Assembly (NCBI GenBank): GCA_030435675.1
Contig: CM059621.1
Coordinates: forward strand, 16,430,001 to 16,494,000
Origin: Steinernema hermaphroditum
Lineage: Eukaryota; Nematoda; Chromadorea; Rhabditida; Steinernematidae
Direction of reading: 5' to 3'
Length of the DNA: 64,000 nt
Shown here: one piece after another, positions 48,252 through 58,808 of the stretch
Position numbering within the stretch: position 1 is the first letter of the stretch
Layout of the letters: every line of letters begins with the position of its first letter
Program-made: the position numbers and the translations under genes
The notes under the pieces: generated by a model
What the model saw: the letters and a program-made list of their open reading frames with translations, nothing else
Database searches by the model: none
What the model was told of the DNA's origin: nothing

Positions 48252-49015
48252 AATGGAGAGTCACCGAGGAAATACTTCTGGAAGGTGTGGGGGAGTGAAA
48301 GTTCAGGGTCACCAAGAAGTGCATCAATGGAATCGAGTCTGTCCACCTCGCGCGCCGGGAGTTCAGGGTCCCAGAGAAGAAAGCCGTCGCCAAGGAGGTG
48401 AAACCTCTACTGTCCTGAAGAAATGGTGGCCTTCCACAGGGTTGTCGAGTCGAATCGAATAATTGGCGAGAATGAAACGCGAGGAAGATAGTGTTCTGAT
48501 GGCCACCGATGTCTCTAGATCGTCGCTGGAGCTGGATACAAAGGCCAAGGCCCGAGAAGTCCCGGTGGCTTCCAGAGGTCTAAAAGCGTACTGAACGGAG
48601 GGCGGTCATCTACCTCCGCGTCCAGTCAAAGGAGGCCGGCAGATGAAGCCAAAGCGGTTGACATGCCGTCAGACGGACATCGTGATCTCCAGAACTGTCC
48701 TAATGCAGATCGTTCTGATGTACGACCCGGAAACGTGGTCCCTCATCAACAACGAAGGTCTCCCACTTTGGCTGAAACCTTCGGAAGTGAAGTCGGGTAC
48801 CGTGCGGTCCCTTTCTAAATTTTAATGCATATCCAAAAGGGGGCAATATTCGTTTCTCGCCGGCGGTTCTCAATGGGTCAGATTATCTTACCCATTTTGT
48901 AAAGTTTCAGTCAATTTTCTGACAGTGTGGTATGAGCTATCCGTGGTATGAACTGTTATCAGCGCCTTTTATTCAAACCTACAGGACAGAAAAATCAGCA
49001 GGTGAGAATTACAGA
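48252..49015. other. Intergenic, possible decayed coding sequence
   Basis: G+C-rich, with overlapping frames broken by stops (48,253-48,825). Nothing recognised. Confidence 0.35.
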
Positions 49016-49020
49016 TTCTT

Positions 49021-49480
49021 TTAAAAAACATGCAGCTTGGGGTAGTGGTCTTTAAAAGCACATTCTTTCGAAGTATCACACGAACATACCGTGAAGTCCA
49101 AGTAAATGCCCGAGTGTTTCATTTCTTGGAAATGCACGAGGGACTTCCTTCGTTCGTCTCTCAGATAGCGTGCCTTTCCAAACGGGTTTTCGTAGAGCGC
49201 CCACGATATGGCGTATGTCGCTTGGCCCGGCTTACACCTGTAATGCAACGTGCATCGAAACTTTTCACCTGCCCTCCAACGGCGGAGCAATTCAAAAATA
49301 TCCGTGTCCGATATGAGCCGCCGTTCGACATCAGTGGTAGCGATCATACAGTATCTTTCCGACAGACACGCTCTCATGATGTGAGGAACGATAGAATCAG
49401 GCCAATTTCTATACAACCAGACAATCCACAAGTAGGGCGAGTTGTCGATGTGGTCCTTGAGGAAGTCCTGAAGCGTGGTC
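49021..49480 (-). pseudogene. 5'-truncated copy of the F-box-like gene
   Basis: The minus strand reads LQDFLKDHIDNSPY, RNWPDSIVPHIMRACLSERY, DTDIFELLRRWRAGEKF, CTLHYRCKPGQATYAISWAL and ends CSCDTSKECAFKDHYPKLHVF, parallel to the C-terminal half of the gene at 49,679. Stops (TAA, TGA) lie just upstream, so the N-terminal half is absent. The remaining frame is intact. Confidence 0.75.
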
Positions 49481-49678
49481 GCTCATTAAGAACGAAGGAG
49501 AATTAAAACTTTTTTTTCAGCTGACTTTTATTCAGAAGCTATTACATTACATTTACTTTTGAATCAATGACATTCGTCATGCAAGATATCTCATAGTGCT
49601 CAAATAAAGAACCATATATCACCGTAGAAGCTATAGAAGAGAGAACGTAACACATTGCAGGTGACAATTGCCACTATT

Positions 49679-50617
49679 TTAAAAAACATGAAGGTCGGGG
49701 AACCGACCTTTAAAAGCACATTCATCCGAAGTATCACACGAACATACTGTGAAGTGCAAGGTGATGTACAAGTATTTTTCTTTGCAATGCACGAGGGACT
49801 TCTTTCGTTCGTCTCTTAGATAACGTGTCGTTCCAAACGGGGTTTTGTAGAGCGCCCACGATTTGGCGTATGTTCCTTCGTCCGACTTAGGCCTGTAACT
49901 CAACCTGCATTGGAACTTCTCACCTGCTCTCCAACGGCGGAGCAATTCAAAAATATCCTTGTCCGATATGAGACGTTGTTCGGAGAACCTCAGCTTAATC
50001 AAGCTGATATCACAGTATCTTTCCGAGAGACAAGCTTTCATGATGTAAGGAACGATGGAATCAGGCCATTTTCCGTCCAACGATAGAATCCGCCAGTGTG
50101 GTGAGTTGTCGATGTGATCCTTGAGGAAGTCTTCGGATGATTGGCCGCAGTAATACAAGGATAAGTGCTGAAACGTGGCCTTTCTCAATGCGTACTTGAC
50201 GAAGGCCGTGTTGAATTCTTCGTCCAGACCCATATACCGACAATGCCTCTCATCAGTATATCTAAGAAATAATTCTGATAGGCTCCCCATTTGGTCTTTC
50301 CTGAATGTCAGAGTCGAAGGCCTCGACTCAGCCTCATGAGGCCGTCGACTACTGCAGATTCCTATAAAACGAGTATAGCGACAGTCGAATTCCAGCGGTT
50401 CTTGGCGGGAAAGTCTTCCATCCTTCGAAGTAATGTCGCAGTGGACTTGCTTACCCGTCACATAAATATCTACGAAGTAGCTCTGCCGCTTTTGAGAATG
50501 TTCCTTCAAGACCGTCCCCCAAATAGCGTAGTGAAACCGGCCAGCGAGCTTAGAAAGTGACTCCGAAGCGAAGAGTCCCACCACGCTGTCGATGAAGTTG
50601 AATGGTACCTGATCCAT
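49679..50617 (-). CDS. Nematode-expanded F-box-like family protein
   Basis: Single-exon gene of 312 residues beginning MDQVPFNFIDSVVGLF and ending AFKGRFPDLHVF. The MDxVPxxFxDxV start followed by a long variable body is typical of a large nematode-expanded family that I tentatively relate to F-box/F-box-associated proteins, which act as substrate receptors of SCF ubiquitin ligases. No classical FBA motif is clear. Conserved blocks across the three window copies are FLKDHIDNSPHW, WPDSIVPYIMKACLSERY, LISDKDIFELLRRWRAGEKF and VCSCDTSDECAFK. The truncated copy lies 200 bases downstream, and a scrambled piece lies at 19,050. The lack of introns, unlike its neighbours, suggests spread by a processed or segmental route. 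Confidence 0.7.
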   Translation of the reverse strand: MDQVPFNFIDSVVGLFASESLSKLAGRFHYAIWGTVLKEHSQKRQSYFVDIYVTGKQVHCDITSKDGRLSRQEPLEFDCRYTRFIGICSSRRPHEAESRPSTLTFRKDQMGSLSELFLRYTDERHCRYMGLDEEFNTAFVKYALRKATFQHLSLYYCGQSSEDFLKDHIDNSPHWRILSLDGKWPDSIVPYIMKACLSERYCDISLIKLRFSEQRLISDKDIFELLRRWRAGEKFQCRLSYRPKSDEGTYAKSWALYKTPFGTTRYLRDERKKSLVHCKEKYLYITLHFTVCSCDTSDECAFKGRFPDLHVF

Positions 50618-50839
50618 GGTGATGTGGTGAATGGATCTATCTGCCAGTATTTATGACGGTTATAGTGCGAAGTGGTGCGTTAGGGAACAAGCATTGGTTG
50701 GGGACACTAGTCGTGGAAATAGAGTTCTCATTCGGAAACGATGCATATGGAACGACTTGTTCACTTCTGAGATCTGTCTCGATCCACGCTCGCAGCGTTC
50801 ATTCTCATTTCAGTGAACGTGCCGTGCGGCGGGTCCGCA

Positions 50840-51301
50840 ATGTCGTTGGACGTTGAACGAATCAAAGAAGAAACTCTCAACGCCCAGAACCTCGACGCGA
50901 TTCGCTCGTTGTACACCGTAATCCTGGATGAGTTGGAGCAGGTGACTGCCGACACCAAGAGGTGCTCCCCAGTTCTCCGTTCAAACGTGTACAGCTCTTC
51001 TTTCAGGAATATGAGAATAGTTTCCGAGCTGAAAGATGTTCTAGAGGAGCGAAGAGACGAAATCGAGCATTTGAAGTCGGTTCGGGCAGGAAGCGTTCAG
51101 TCCAGGACATATGGCGTTCGTGAGAATCGAGTGATCGAATCGCGACTTTCGAGATGTGCCGAAGAAATTGAGAGAAAGCTGATGGATTTTGGATTGACGA
51201 AGACAAAGGAAGGGAATAAGCTGAAGCAGGTATTAGCCGATTTCTTGTTAGGAAGCCACCGGGAAGTAGATGCTTTGTCTTCTCATGTTACTGTGGAATG
51301 A
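50840..51301 (+). CDS. Small coiled-coil protein, unknown
   Basis: Single exon of 153 residues from MSLDVERIKEETLNAQNLD to SSHVTVE. A CATTCTCATTTCAG acceptor ends at 50,812, 27 bases before the ATG, as expected for a trans-spliced mRNA. The protein is highly charged with heptad-like leucines (IRSLYTVILDELEQV, SELKDVLEERRDEIEHLKSV, CAEEIERKLMDFGL), so mostly helical and probably a coiled coil. No signal peptide or membrane segment. I do not recognise the family. Its start faces away from the F-box-like gene (head-to-head, about 220 bases). Confidence 0.75.
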   Translation: MSLDVERIKEETLNAQNLDAIRSLYTVILDELEQVTADTKRCSPVLRSNVYSSSFRNMRIVSELKDVLEERRDEIEHLKSVRAGSVQSRTYGVRENRVIESRLSRCAEEIERKLMDFGLTKTKEGNKLKQVLADFLLGSHREVDALSSHVTVE

Positions 51302-51392
51302 AATGAAGAAATGAGTTCAGTATGGTCATGCTGGCTTTACTAGATTAAAGTGTTTTACTACTAACGGTTACAATACATGTCGGTTACACTTT

Positions 51393-51929
51393 TCAGTTCT
51401 TCGGCTCGGGGATCGTCTTGGCGCGCTTCTCGTTGGGCATGATCATCTGCAGATTTAGCGCTCCCATATCGTAGGTCTTTCGAGCCTTGCGTCCAATAGT
51501 GATGTAGTTGGCGGGGATGTTCAGAGAGAATACGCGGAATCCTTTCTAAACAACATTTCTATGGGGCTCCGATCGCTTTCACATGACTCACCGCTTTCTT
51601 CGGGTCCTCGTCGCAGTTGTGATAGAAACGAAGAGTAGGAATCAGTTCGGTCTTGTTTGCAGGAAGACCATCATTGTTCGCTTCGATGTGGAACATGCCA
51701 CTGGTAGTGGTGGTGCGCTGCTCGAGGATATCGGCGGCATCTAAAGGATGCTCTCATTAATTGCGACCATCCGCAGCTTACCCTCGGTGTTGTTGCGGAG
51801 TAGATGAACTCGGACGTTGTCGGCGCCCTTATTTCCACAAGCAAGCGTTCCCTTCACGTCGATCGACTTGATCTGCGCCTGGACGATGGCGAGCAAGCCA
51901 AGTGCTAACAGAGAAACGAGGAACTTCAT
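51393..51929 (-). CDS. Transthyretin-like (TTR) family secreted protein
   Basis: Three exons. Exon 1 from ATG 51,929 gives the signal peptide MKFLVSLLALGLLAIVQAQ and IKSIDVKGTLACGNKGADNV. Exon 2 reads DAADILEQRTTTTSGMFHIE, then ELIPTLRFYHNCDEDPKKA. Exon 3 gives KGFRVFSLNIPANYITIGRK, DMGALNLQMIMPNEKRAKTI and ends PEPKN. The TTR consensus (GxLxCG, FHIE, LxFYHNCDEDPKK) is complete. A TTCAGTTCAG ends directly before the ATG, fitting trans-splicing. It lies about 210 bases downstream of the CYTH gene in the same orientation, and may be the last gene of an operon with CYTH and TSC2. Confidence 0.9.
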
Positions 51930-52140
51930 CTGAACTGAACACACGTATGGAAGAAGAGACGAAATGAGTGGCGATGGCCTTGAGGCGCACAACTGATAAC
52001 CTTATCATTCGGCCGGTGGCGCTTTCGTCTCGGTAAACAAGTTTCCCCGCCGGGAAAAAAACAATTACACCTTGAAAGCCACTCCGACCGCTTTATGGGT
52101 GCTCAGTGCATGCAACAACAAAAAGCGAACATTTATCGTA

Positions 52141-52810
52141 TTATGCAGTGAGCAGGGCGTCCATGTAGGCTCCGCTGACGAGCGCTTCGGCTGAAATGGC
52201 GAGGAGGGTCATGATTTCGGTTGCTATCTTCTCGCCGTCTTCGAGCGACTGATCGTCGCGTAGGCAGACCTAAACAGCGGAAATAAGACGAGAAAACAAG
52301 GATAGCTAAAGCACAAACAAGCTTGCTCAATGAACCAGTAAAAGTCAATTTGCTGAATTACCTCCAACTCCATGTAATTTCCTAACCCTTCCACTTCGTC
52401 GATGTGGATCCGTGTCTGTCCGTACATCACCAACGTCCGCGTCTTCTTGACCTGGCCTACGACCGTAAGCGCGGCAGTTAGAGCCGCCTAAGCAGAAACA
52501 AAAATACAAACATTCCTTCACAGCAGCTCACCTTCGTTCCTTCAACATCGCCTACTTGCGTCCTTACAAAATCCGAGATCTTCGGTCCGTCAATATCGGG
52601 CCTGTTGTAGAAGATCAGCTCCGCCCTCTCACACTTCCCCTCGGCATCAAGAAGCTCTCTCAGCTTCAGCCGCCCGTTAAACGACTTGAAGAAGGTATCA
52701 TTCTGTCGGAGAATCACAGGAGCCTCGGTCTTCCCTTCGAGCGCCTTTAGATGCGCCATTAACACCGGAAGATCGACGACTTTCGCTTTTATCTCCACGT
52801 TGCGTGGCAT
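52141..52810 (-). CDS. CYTH-domain protein (triphosphate tunnel fold)
   Basis: Three exons join to about 177 residues. MPRNVEIKAKVVDLP carries the E-x-K start motif of the CYTH/triphosphate-tunnel superfamily (class IV adenylate cyclase CyaB, thiamine triphosphatase, RNA triphosphatase). VILRQNDTFFKSFNGRLKLR and AELIFYNRPDIDGPKISDF follow, then VKKTRTLVMYGQTRIHIDEV with GLGNYMELE and the helical C-terminus. The tunnel residues (EIK, RLKLRE, IHIDEV, MELE) are present, so triphosphate hydrolysis or binding is plausible. It is closest in style to CyaB-like animal proteins of unknown substrate. The start codon follows CGTGTTAG directly, consistent with a trans-splice site. TSC2 ends about 205 bases upstream. 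Confidence 0.85.
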
Positions 52811-52811
52811 C

Positions 52812-53014
52812 TAACACGAAAGATCACAATAAGATATCACAATCGGTATTAAATAGATCAGGAAGGCCTAGAAGATACCCATTATCATTAGCTTAAGCAA
52901 CAGATCATCGAAAGAAGTCGGAAAACACGTCAACATCCTGATAACATAACAACAATATAATAAATCTAAGGCATCGCCATACATAACAATTATCTAACCG
53001 GTAAAATCTATATC
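52812..53014 (-). promoter_or_regulatory. Short intergenic of a probable operon
   Basis: Only 204 bases separate the TSC2 stop from the CYTH ATG, and the ATG is preceded by a 3' splice site with no upstream exon. This is the usual arrangement of internal operon junctions in nematodes. Confidence 0.5.
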
Positions 53015-56000
53015 TCAGCTGGACACGGCCGTTCGCTCGCCCTTCTCGCGTAGTCCGCTAATTTTCCGTAGCCGGTCGACGGCGTTGCTGAGGTACGGAG
53101 GCCCGCCTCCCTCCTTCTGGCTCTGCCATACGTTGACGGACAGCTGTGCACGGATCACCATCTTTCGGAGAAGCTGAACTGCGTCTTTGTCCGGCAAGTA
53201 GGCGCGTGACATCGCCATACAGCACGATATTTCTGGTCGCGCGATTACCCGTATCACGACGGTAGTCTCGTCGTTAGGCACAACCTGAAAAGAAAACAGT
53301 TACACGTACGGACTACAGAAGCTACAGATCAACAAGCATTTTGACTTCGACAAGCCAAAGGTCTTACCTCAAGTGCGACATGAGCAAACTGGCCGCACAC
53401 CGTCCCCAGCTTGTAGGGCCGTCCACTCTCGTTGAAAACGATCGACACGAAGTTGTTGTTGATCACCCTCTTCTTGTTGTTGCACTGAGGGTCGTGCTCA
53501 TTCGTCGGCATAAGCGACGCCACCAGGAATACAGTCTGCGTGATCGCATCGGAGTTCTCATAGGTGAACTGACCACCGTCCTTGGGAGTAAGACCGCCGG
53601 GACAATGTTCTAGCGATATGACCTTGCCAAGCAATCTAAGATACATCATGTTCAACACAGCTAAGACCATCAACAGAGTTGTACCTCAAGAACTTGACGT
53701 ATCTAACAGATCCGAATCGGTTAGAGAGGATCTGCTGCTCTGTTGACTGGCCTTCGCCCACGTAGAGCACTCCAACTGCATGATATTCCTTCTCAGGGAC
53801 GCGGTCCAAGTTTCTCAGCGATCTAGCGACTTGTTCGTGCATGGAAGGGGGAAGTCGACAAGCGTTTGCGTTGTTCGTGAGATGCTGGAGGAGTGACTGG
53901 ACGTCTTTGCTTGGAAGACTCACTAAAATTGAACGGTAAACCTCTGAGCATTTCAATGAAACGGTACGCTGTTGGAAGTCGGATGGCAGGTTTTCGAATG
54001 TTCTCATGAGGTAGGTCTGCTTGCCGTAGACGTGCCGCACTATGATCTGCACGAACTCGATGACAGGTTCTGAAGGAAATCATCAAGCATGTAAGTCGTA
54101 TTTCACTCACGATCCAAAGCCGCGCTTTCTCCGGATTCCGATCTTGCAGGTAGCGGAGTGCCAAGGTTTTCCTCCTCATTTTGATCACTCAGGAAGGACG
54201 CAGGGATCGTTGACATCGTGGATAGCCTTGGCCGTCCCTCCGTGGAGGATCGTGACCTCACAGCTTCAGAGGAGAGCCTCCTACGACCTTCGGCCAACTG
54301 TATCGCTGCCTCCTCTAAGGTGGGAAGGTCGGAATTCATCGATGTCTTTGCAGAAACGTTGTTCGTGCTCGGGAAGAAGGATTCATCTTAACAGTGAGTC
54401 GGATTACGGTATCAGATGGCAAACAACTGACCTTGCACGTCGATAATAGCGGTCGGTTTCGCGGCACACACCCTCATCGTGATGATCGAATTGTTGAGGA
54501 CCCAGTGGTCAATGGATTTCTCTTCGAATTCCGCATCCAGCCACATACGGTTATAGCAGAGATCGTCGCTATCTGTGCAACTTCCCATCTGGAGCTTCAG
54601 TGTCCAATGGTTGATGAAGGAGTGCAGGACGGAGCGCACGTCCCTGGCGATGTTTATCCTCTGCTCGCCAGCGGTAGTCATCCTCAGACCACGGTCATCA
54701 TTTGTCGCTATAGACTCCATCGACTGGGCCAGTGGCGGCGTGGCGCACATCGCTTCCAATGTCAGAGTCATCGTGGAGTCGTAACAGTTGGGGTCGGATT
54801 CATTGAAGTTGAAGATCTGCCGCCCGTCGCCGCTTTCCTGACGCGACATTGTGGGCTCCTCGCAAACGAGGAAGTCCCTTCTCTGGCTCACTTTCACGGC
54901 GTCGAAGTTTTCCATGATGTAACGGCCGAAGTCGACGCGGTGCTTTTCCGGGCATCTTGTGAACCAACGGAGTATGATACGGTGAGCGAAGGCGATGATG
55001 TACGCGTTGAAGCGGTTGACGTTGGAGTAAGGAACCAGGACGTCGACGATTCGGTGGAAGTCGTTCTTCTGAAAAGAGATGAGATTAGTCTACAAGTCAT
55101 GCCTGTCTAGTTTCGCTACTTCACAAATAGATCTGCAGTGTCTGCAGAGAACTTCCACATTCAGACAGACCCGTCATGTTTGCAGACAGGTTTCTTTCAT
55201 TTGCAGGCAGGTCTCTGACATCAATAGACAGAGTTGTGTCCTCTGCAGACAGTCTTGTTATATTTGCAGACAGATTTCTGACATCAACAGACATAGTTGT
55301 CTCATCTGCAGACAGACCCGTCACGTCTACAGACAGGCTTGTTACATTTGTAGACGGATGTCTGACATCAATTGACAGAGTTGTCCCATCTGCAGACAGA
55401 CCCGTCACGTCTACAGACAGATCCAGTTCTTAGACAGACACTTACATCGAAAGAGTTCACGAACTGCGGCACCATCGAAGCGTCAGCAAGTAGCTCCATC
55501 AACGGGATCGCCGTAGAAGCGCGCACATCGAATGCGCACAAGAAGTTGAGCAGCTGAGAAGCCATAGTACTCACATGCTCCGGGCACATATGCAGACAAA
55601 GATCACAAGCCATCAGCGCTTCGATCGCCTGTGACGGCACCAAGCGGACGATGTGCTCGCACACCTGCTTCTGCTTCGACGAAGTGGCATAGTTGAGTAG
55701 ACGACTGAGAACGGGACAGATGTGTCTGGCAAATTGATCGTTGCGTAGGTCTTCAACCGCCTGAATTTCACCGCCTTGATACCGAGCCAGGAGGCCAACA
55801 ATCGCGTCAAAGAGGTCGGCGACAAGGTTCTCGCGTGATGAGTAGACTAGTGCACGATATTCGAGAATTCGCGCTAGGCGGTCGAGGATCTGACTCAGAA
55901 CTGGCCACCTAAAGACTGTCTTCAATAAGCGAAACCAAAAGAAATCACACCATTTCTCTTTCTGCAGCCCAACTATGGTGATCTTGCAAATCTCAGTCCA

Positions 56001-58366
56001 GCGAAATTCGGTGGTAGAATGCTCGTCACCCGTGCATATAATGTTCGTGTTAACAAGGGGCGCATCCTCGGCTCTAACATTCCTGAACACTAAAAGCAGA
56101 TCTGTACTGTCGAGTACTGCGGTACTCGATAGGTACCTAAGGCGCCCGAATTCGGCACAATCGAGATCGACAGCAGAGCGGAGAATAGACGTGCTCGAAT
56201 ATCGCTTCCGGGCTCTTCAGTGGAGATGTCATACTGCAGGCAGAGATGGTCAATGAAGATATTCAACATTTGGCTGAACTGCTTCATCCCAAGTGACACC
56301 CATCTTTCAGCCATGCATTCGCACAGGTTCACAACGGCTACCTCCAAATTGTCGTTATCTGGGAAAGCTTCCTACATATTCAGATGCTAGAACCACCAAT
56401 TTACCTGCTTCCTTCGCTTGATCGGTGATGAATCTCTTCACGATCCAAATGACCTTGTAGAACAGATCTTTCTCGATCTCCATCCACATCGAGACCGTCT
56501 TCGACACTTCAAACAGCACGCACAGCATCTCGTACTGAAGCTTGATGTCTCTGATGTTTGGCAGGTCACCGAGGATGGGCAGAATCAGCTCTTGGACAAT
56601 AGATGTTTCGAAGCGGACGCGGAAGCGATTGTAAACGTTCAGGAGCACATTGATTGCCTTCGTTTGGCGAGCAGGTGAATTCCGTTCCGGATCAAGATAA
56701 CGCAGCACAAGATCCTTCGACTGTTGGATCCAGTCCGGGTACACGGGGTCGATCAGCTGAAACATAGTCCGAGTTAGCGTTCGCATTTGACTAAAGGCTG
56801 TTACATTTGTACGATAGTCAATCAGCGCGCAAACGGAGTCTTCCTTCCGGTAGTCACCTATCATTTCGACGAGTTGAAAGATCGAATCGGAAGCCCCTGA
56901 GAAGGTCTGCTGCTTGTATAGCTCCTCCATCTGGTCAATCATCTGATTGATAGGCACTTTCATCTCCGCGTAAGCATCGTCCTGAAAGCAGAGTACATAT
57001 ACACAGGATCCGTGTGTCACCAACACACATTCAAAACAACCTTGATAGCTTTCTTGGCAGCGTCAATAATACACGTCCATGTGACGTGAGTCAGGCTTCG
57101 TCCGTGCCTGCACACCAGCTTCTTCAGCGCCAGTACAATCTCGCGCCCTATCATTGGCGAAGTGTCGATCGCTTCAATAAGTGAAGGAATAATGGCAGTT
57201 GGCGTGACTTGGAGTGTTTCAACTTTCTGGAAAGCGATGGTGGTAAAAGCGCCAGTTTCATGACAACCAACATTAGATCCCCAAATGGTTGAGGAGATAA
57301 AGAATACGGCTCCTCGTACAATAATATCCCTGGTCTTCTCATCAACGTTCTCCGGACGCTCCTTGCTATTCAAGCAGATGGTTTCTAGGAGTCGCATGGA
57401 CCTGTACCCGCTTCTTGACGCCAGAACAGTTCTCATCAGCGTATTCGCCTCGGTCGAGTGGATTCGGTCGTTTACGAGGCAGCAGAGCGTCGTCACCACG
57501 GAGAGGATCTCGCCTTTGGGAATTCGACTATAAAATAACGAGTTAGTCACGATAGAACAACGACAGAACCCACTTGAACTTCAGAACCGATTCAATCAAA
57601 TGGAGACATTGCCGAATCTGGCCGTCACAGGGGACACACGCACGCTTGCACGTGACGTTCACAATCTTGTTCAGGGTTTCGGTCGTTAACGCCGGCGAGT
57701 TTTTCTTCAACAGTCCTTCGGCGAGCTTCATGACCTTCTCAGAGAGAGGATGGTCCTTTTGCTGGAGCAGGTCAGAGAGCCATTCGGCCACGAGGGGACC
57801 AATTTGCACGCTGAACGGCTCGATGATTTCGCCATTTCGAGTGAGCGCGATCAGCCATTCAACGCTGAGCTCGTCGTAGCCGAGATCTTGGATAGTCTGA
57901 GAGGCAAATAGACAGCATTTCAGGGTCTAGAGCTCACCTTGAAGAAGGTGTGTCTCAGACAGGCGCCAATCTGTTCAATCTGCGCAGCGGTCATCGTGCA
58001 CATGAACCTCAAGAACGGGATTCGACCGTTCTCCGACTCAAGAAGGTCGTGTGTCTCGTGGTAGACGCCCTCCATCGATGTCACCTCCAAACGGCGCTTT
58101 TTCACCACCTGTCGTGAGAAAATTAAACGAAATAAACGATATAAACAACCTACATCTCCGAGAAGCTCGAGCGTTCGAAGCCGCGTCGATTCGGGGCTCT
58201 TGCGGCTCATGTTATTCCAGGCGACATGGGTAATGGAGCCTTCCGTCTGATTGAAGAGAACATAGTTGGCACGATCGGGCTCCGAGTGGCGCGACGAGCG
58301 TAGCAGCCTGGAGAAGAAGCCGGACTTCGTCGACCCCGTGCTCCCGCCGCTGTTGCTGAAGCTCAT
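53015..58366 (-). CDS. TSC2: Tuberin (TSC2), Rheb GAP
   Basis: Thirteen exons, minus strand: 58366-58154, 58108-57938, 57896-57574, 57527-57041, 56981-56405, 56358-56137, 56089-55951, 55908-55446, 55068-54432, 54386-54111, 54069-53685, 53635-53368, 53284-53015. They total 4,431 bases, exactly 1,476 codons plus stop. Tuberin with TSC1 turns off Rheb and so mTORC1. Matches to human tuberin: LTRNGEIIEPFSVQIGPLV, AKKAIKDDAYAEMKVPI, VPYSNVNRFNAYIIAFAHRI, and in the GAP domain AVGVLYVGEGQS with ILSNRFGSVRY, GGQFTYENSDAI, LVASLMPTNE, FVSIVFNESG and YKLGTVCGQF. The catalytic Asn aligns within RVINNNF (human RHLGNDF). The protein is shorter than human (1,807) mainly in the Ser-rich linker. RalGAP-alpha and SIPA1-type RapGAPs fit less well. 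C. elegans is described as lacking TSC1/TSC2. Confidence 0.93.
55140..55437. repeat. 21-base minisatellite in a TSC2 intron
   Basis: About 13 units of roughly 21 bases of the type CAGACAGACCCGTCACGTCTA fill most of the intron between the exons at 55,446 and 55,068. Three or four unit types recur in order (for example CTGACATCAA then GACAGAGTTGT). Because the period is a multiple of three, frames on both strands stay open (minus: repeats of TGLSADET/TLSIDV type). Confidence 0.7.
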
Positions 58367-58808
58367 GGTGCTGCGGGCGCACTCGCTTTACGGGAAACCT
58401 AATCCTCGTGGTCGCGCGCTGCAGTCTGGAACATTGCATAGTCATGAATCTGCTTGCATACTTTAGAAAAGTTGGAAATAACGCAAAGACGGAGGCGAAC
58501 GGAAGGGACCACCCGCAAAATTGGCTCAAACTGAAAGATGCAAGTTTTCGCTGATCGTGATGGGACCACATGGAGAAATGTGGTGTGCAATCTAGACTGG
58601 AGATCGAGAGCTATACCGTAATTCTGCAAGAACTTGTGTCTAGATTCGTTATTTTTCGTTACCTCAAATTGCTGTAGACAAGTCTTCTGTCTACGTCTGC
58701 AGTGTCTCTCTTTGCAAAGGAGATGTCTATAGTCTTTTGCTGGCCCCCACTCTTATCTGTGAGGTCATTCCAGTTAGTCGACTGTCCGGAAGCGGTCTTG
58801 TCGTCGTT
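58367..58808. promoter_or_regulatory. Divergent promoter region of TSC2 and 58,809 gene
   Basis: About 440 bases between two starts pointing away from each other. No clear TATA box or other motif was recognised. Confidence 0.4.

Noticed and set aside
49030..49506. 158-codon plus-strand frame
   Set aside because: Opposite strand of the truncated F-box-like copy.
54394..55110. 238-codon plus-strand frame
   Set aside because: Opposite strand of TSC2 exon 9, which matches tuberin.
55140..55437. CRISPR-like repeat array
   Set aside because: Units are contiguous 21-base minisatellite repeats without spacers, inside a eukaryotic intron.
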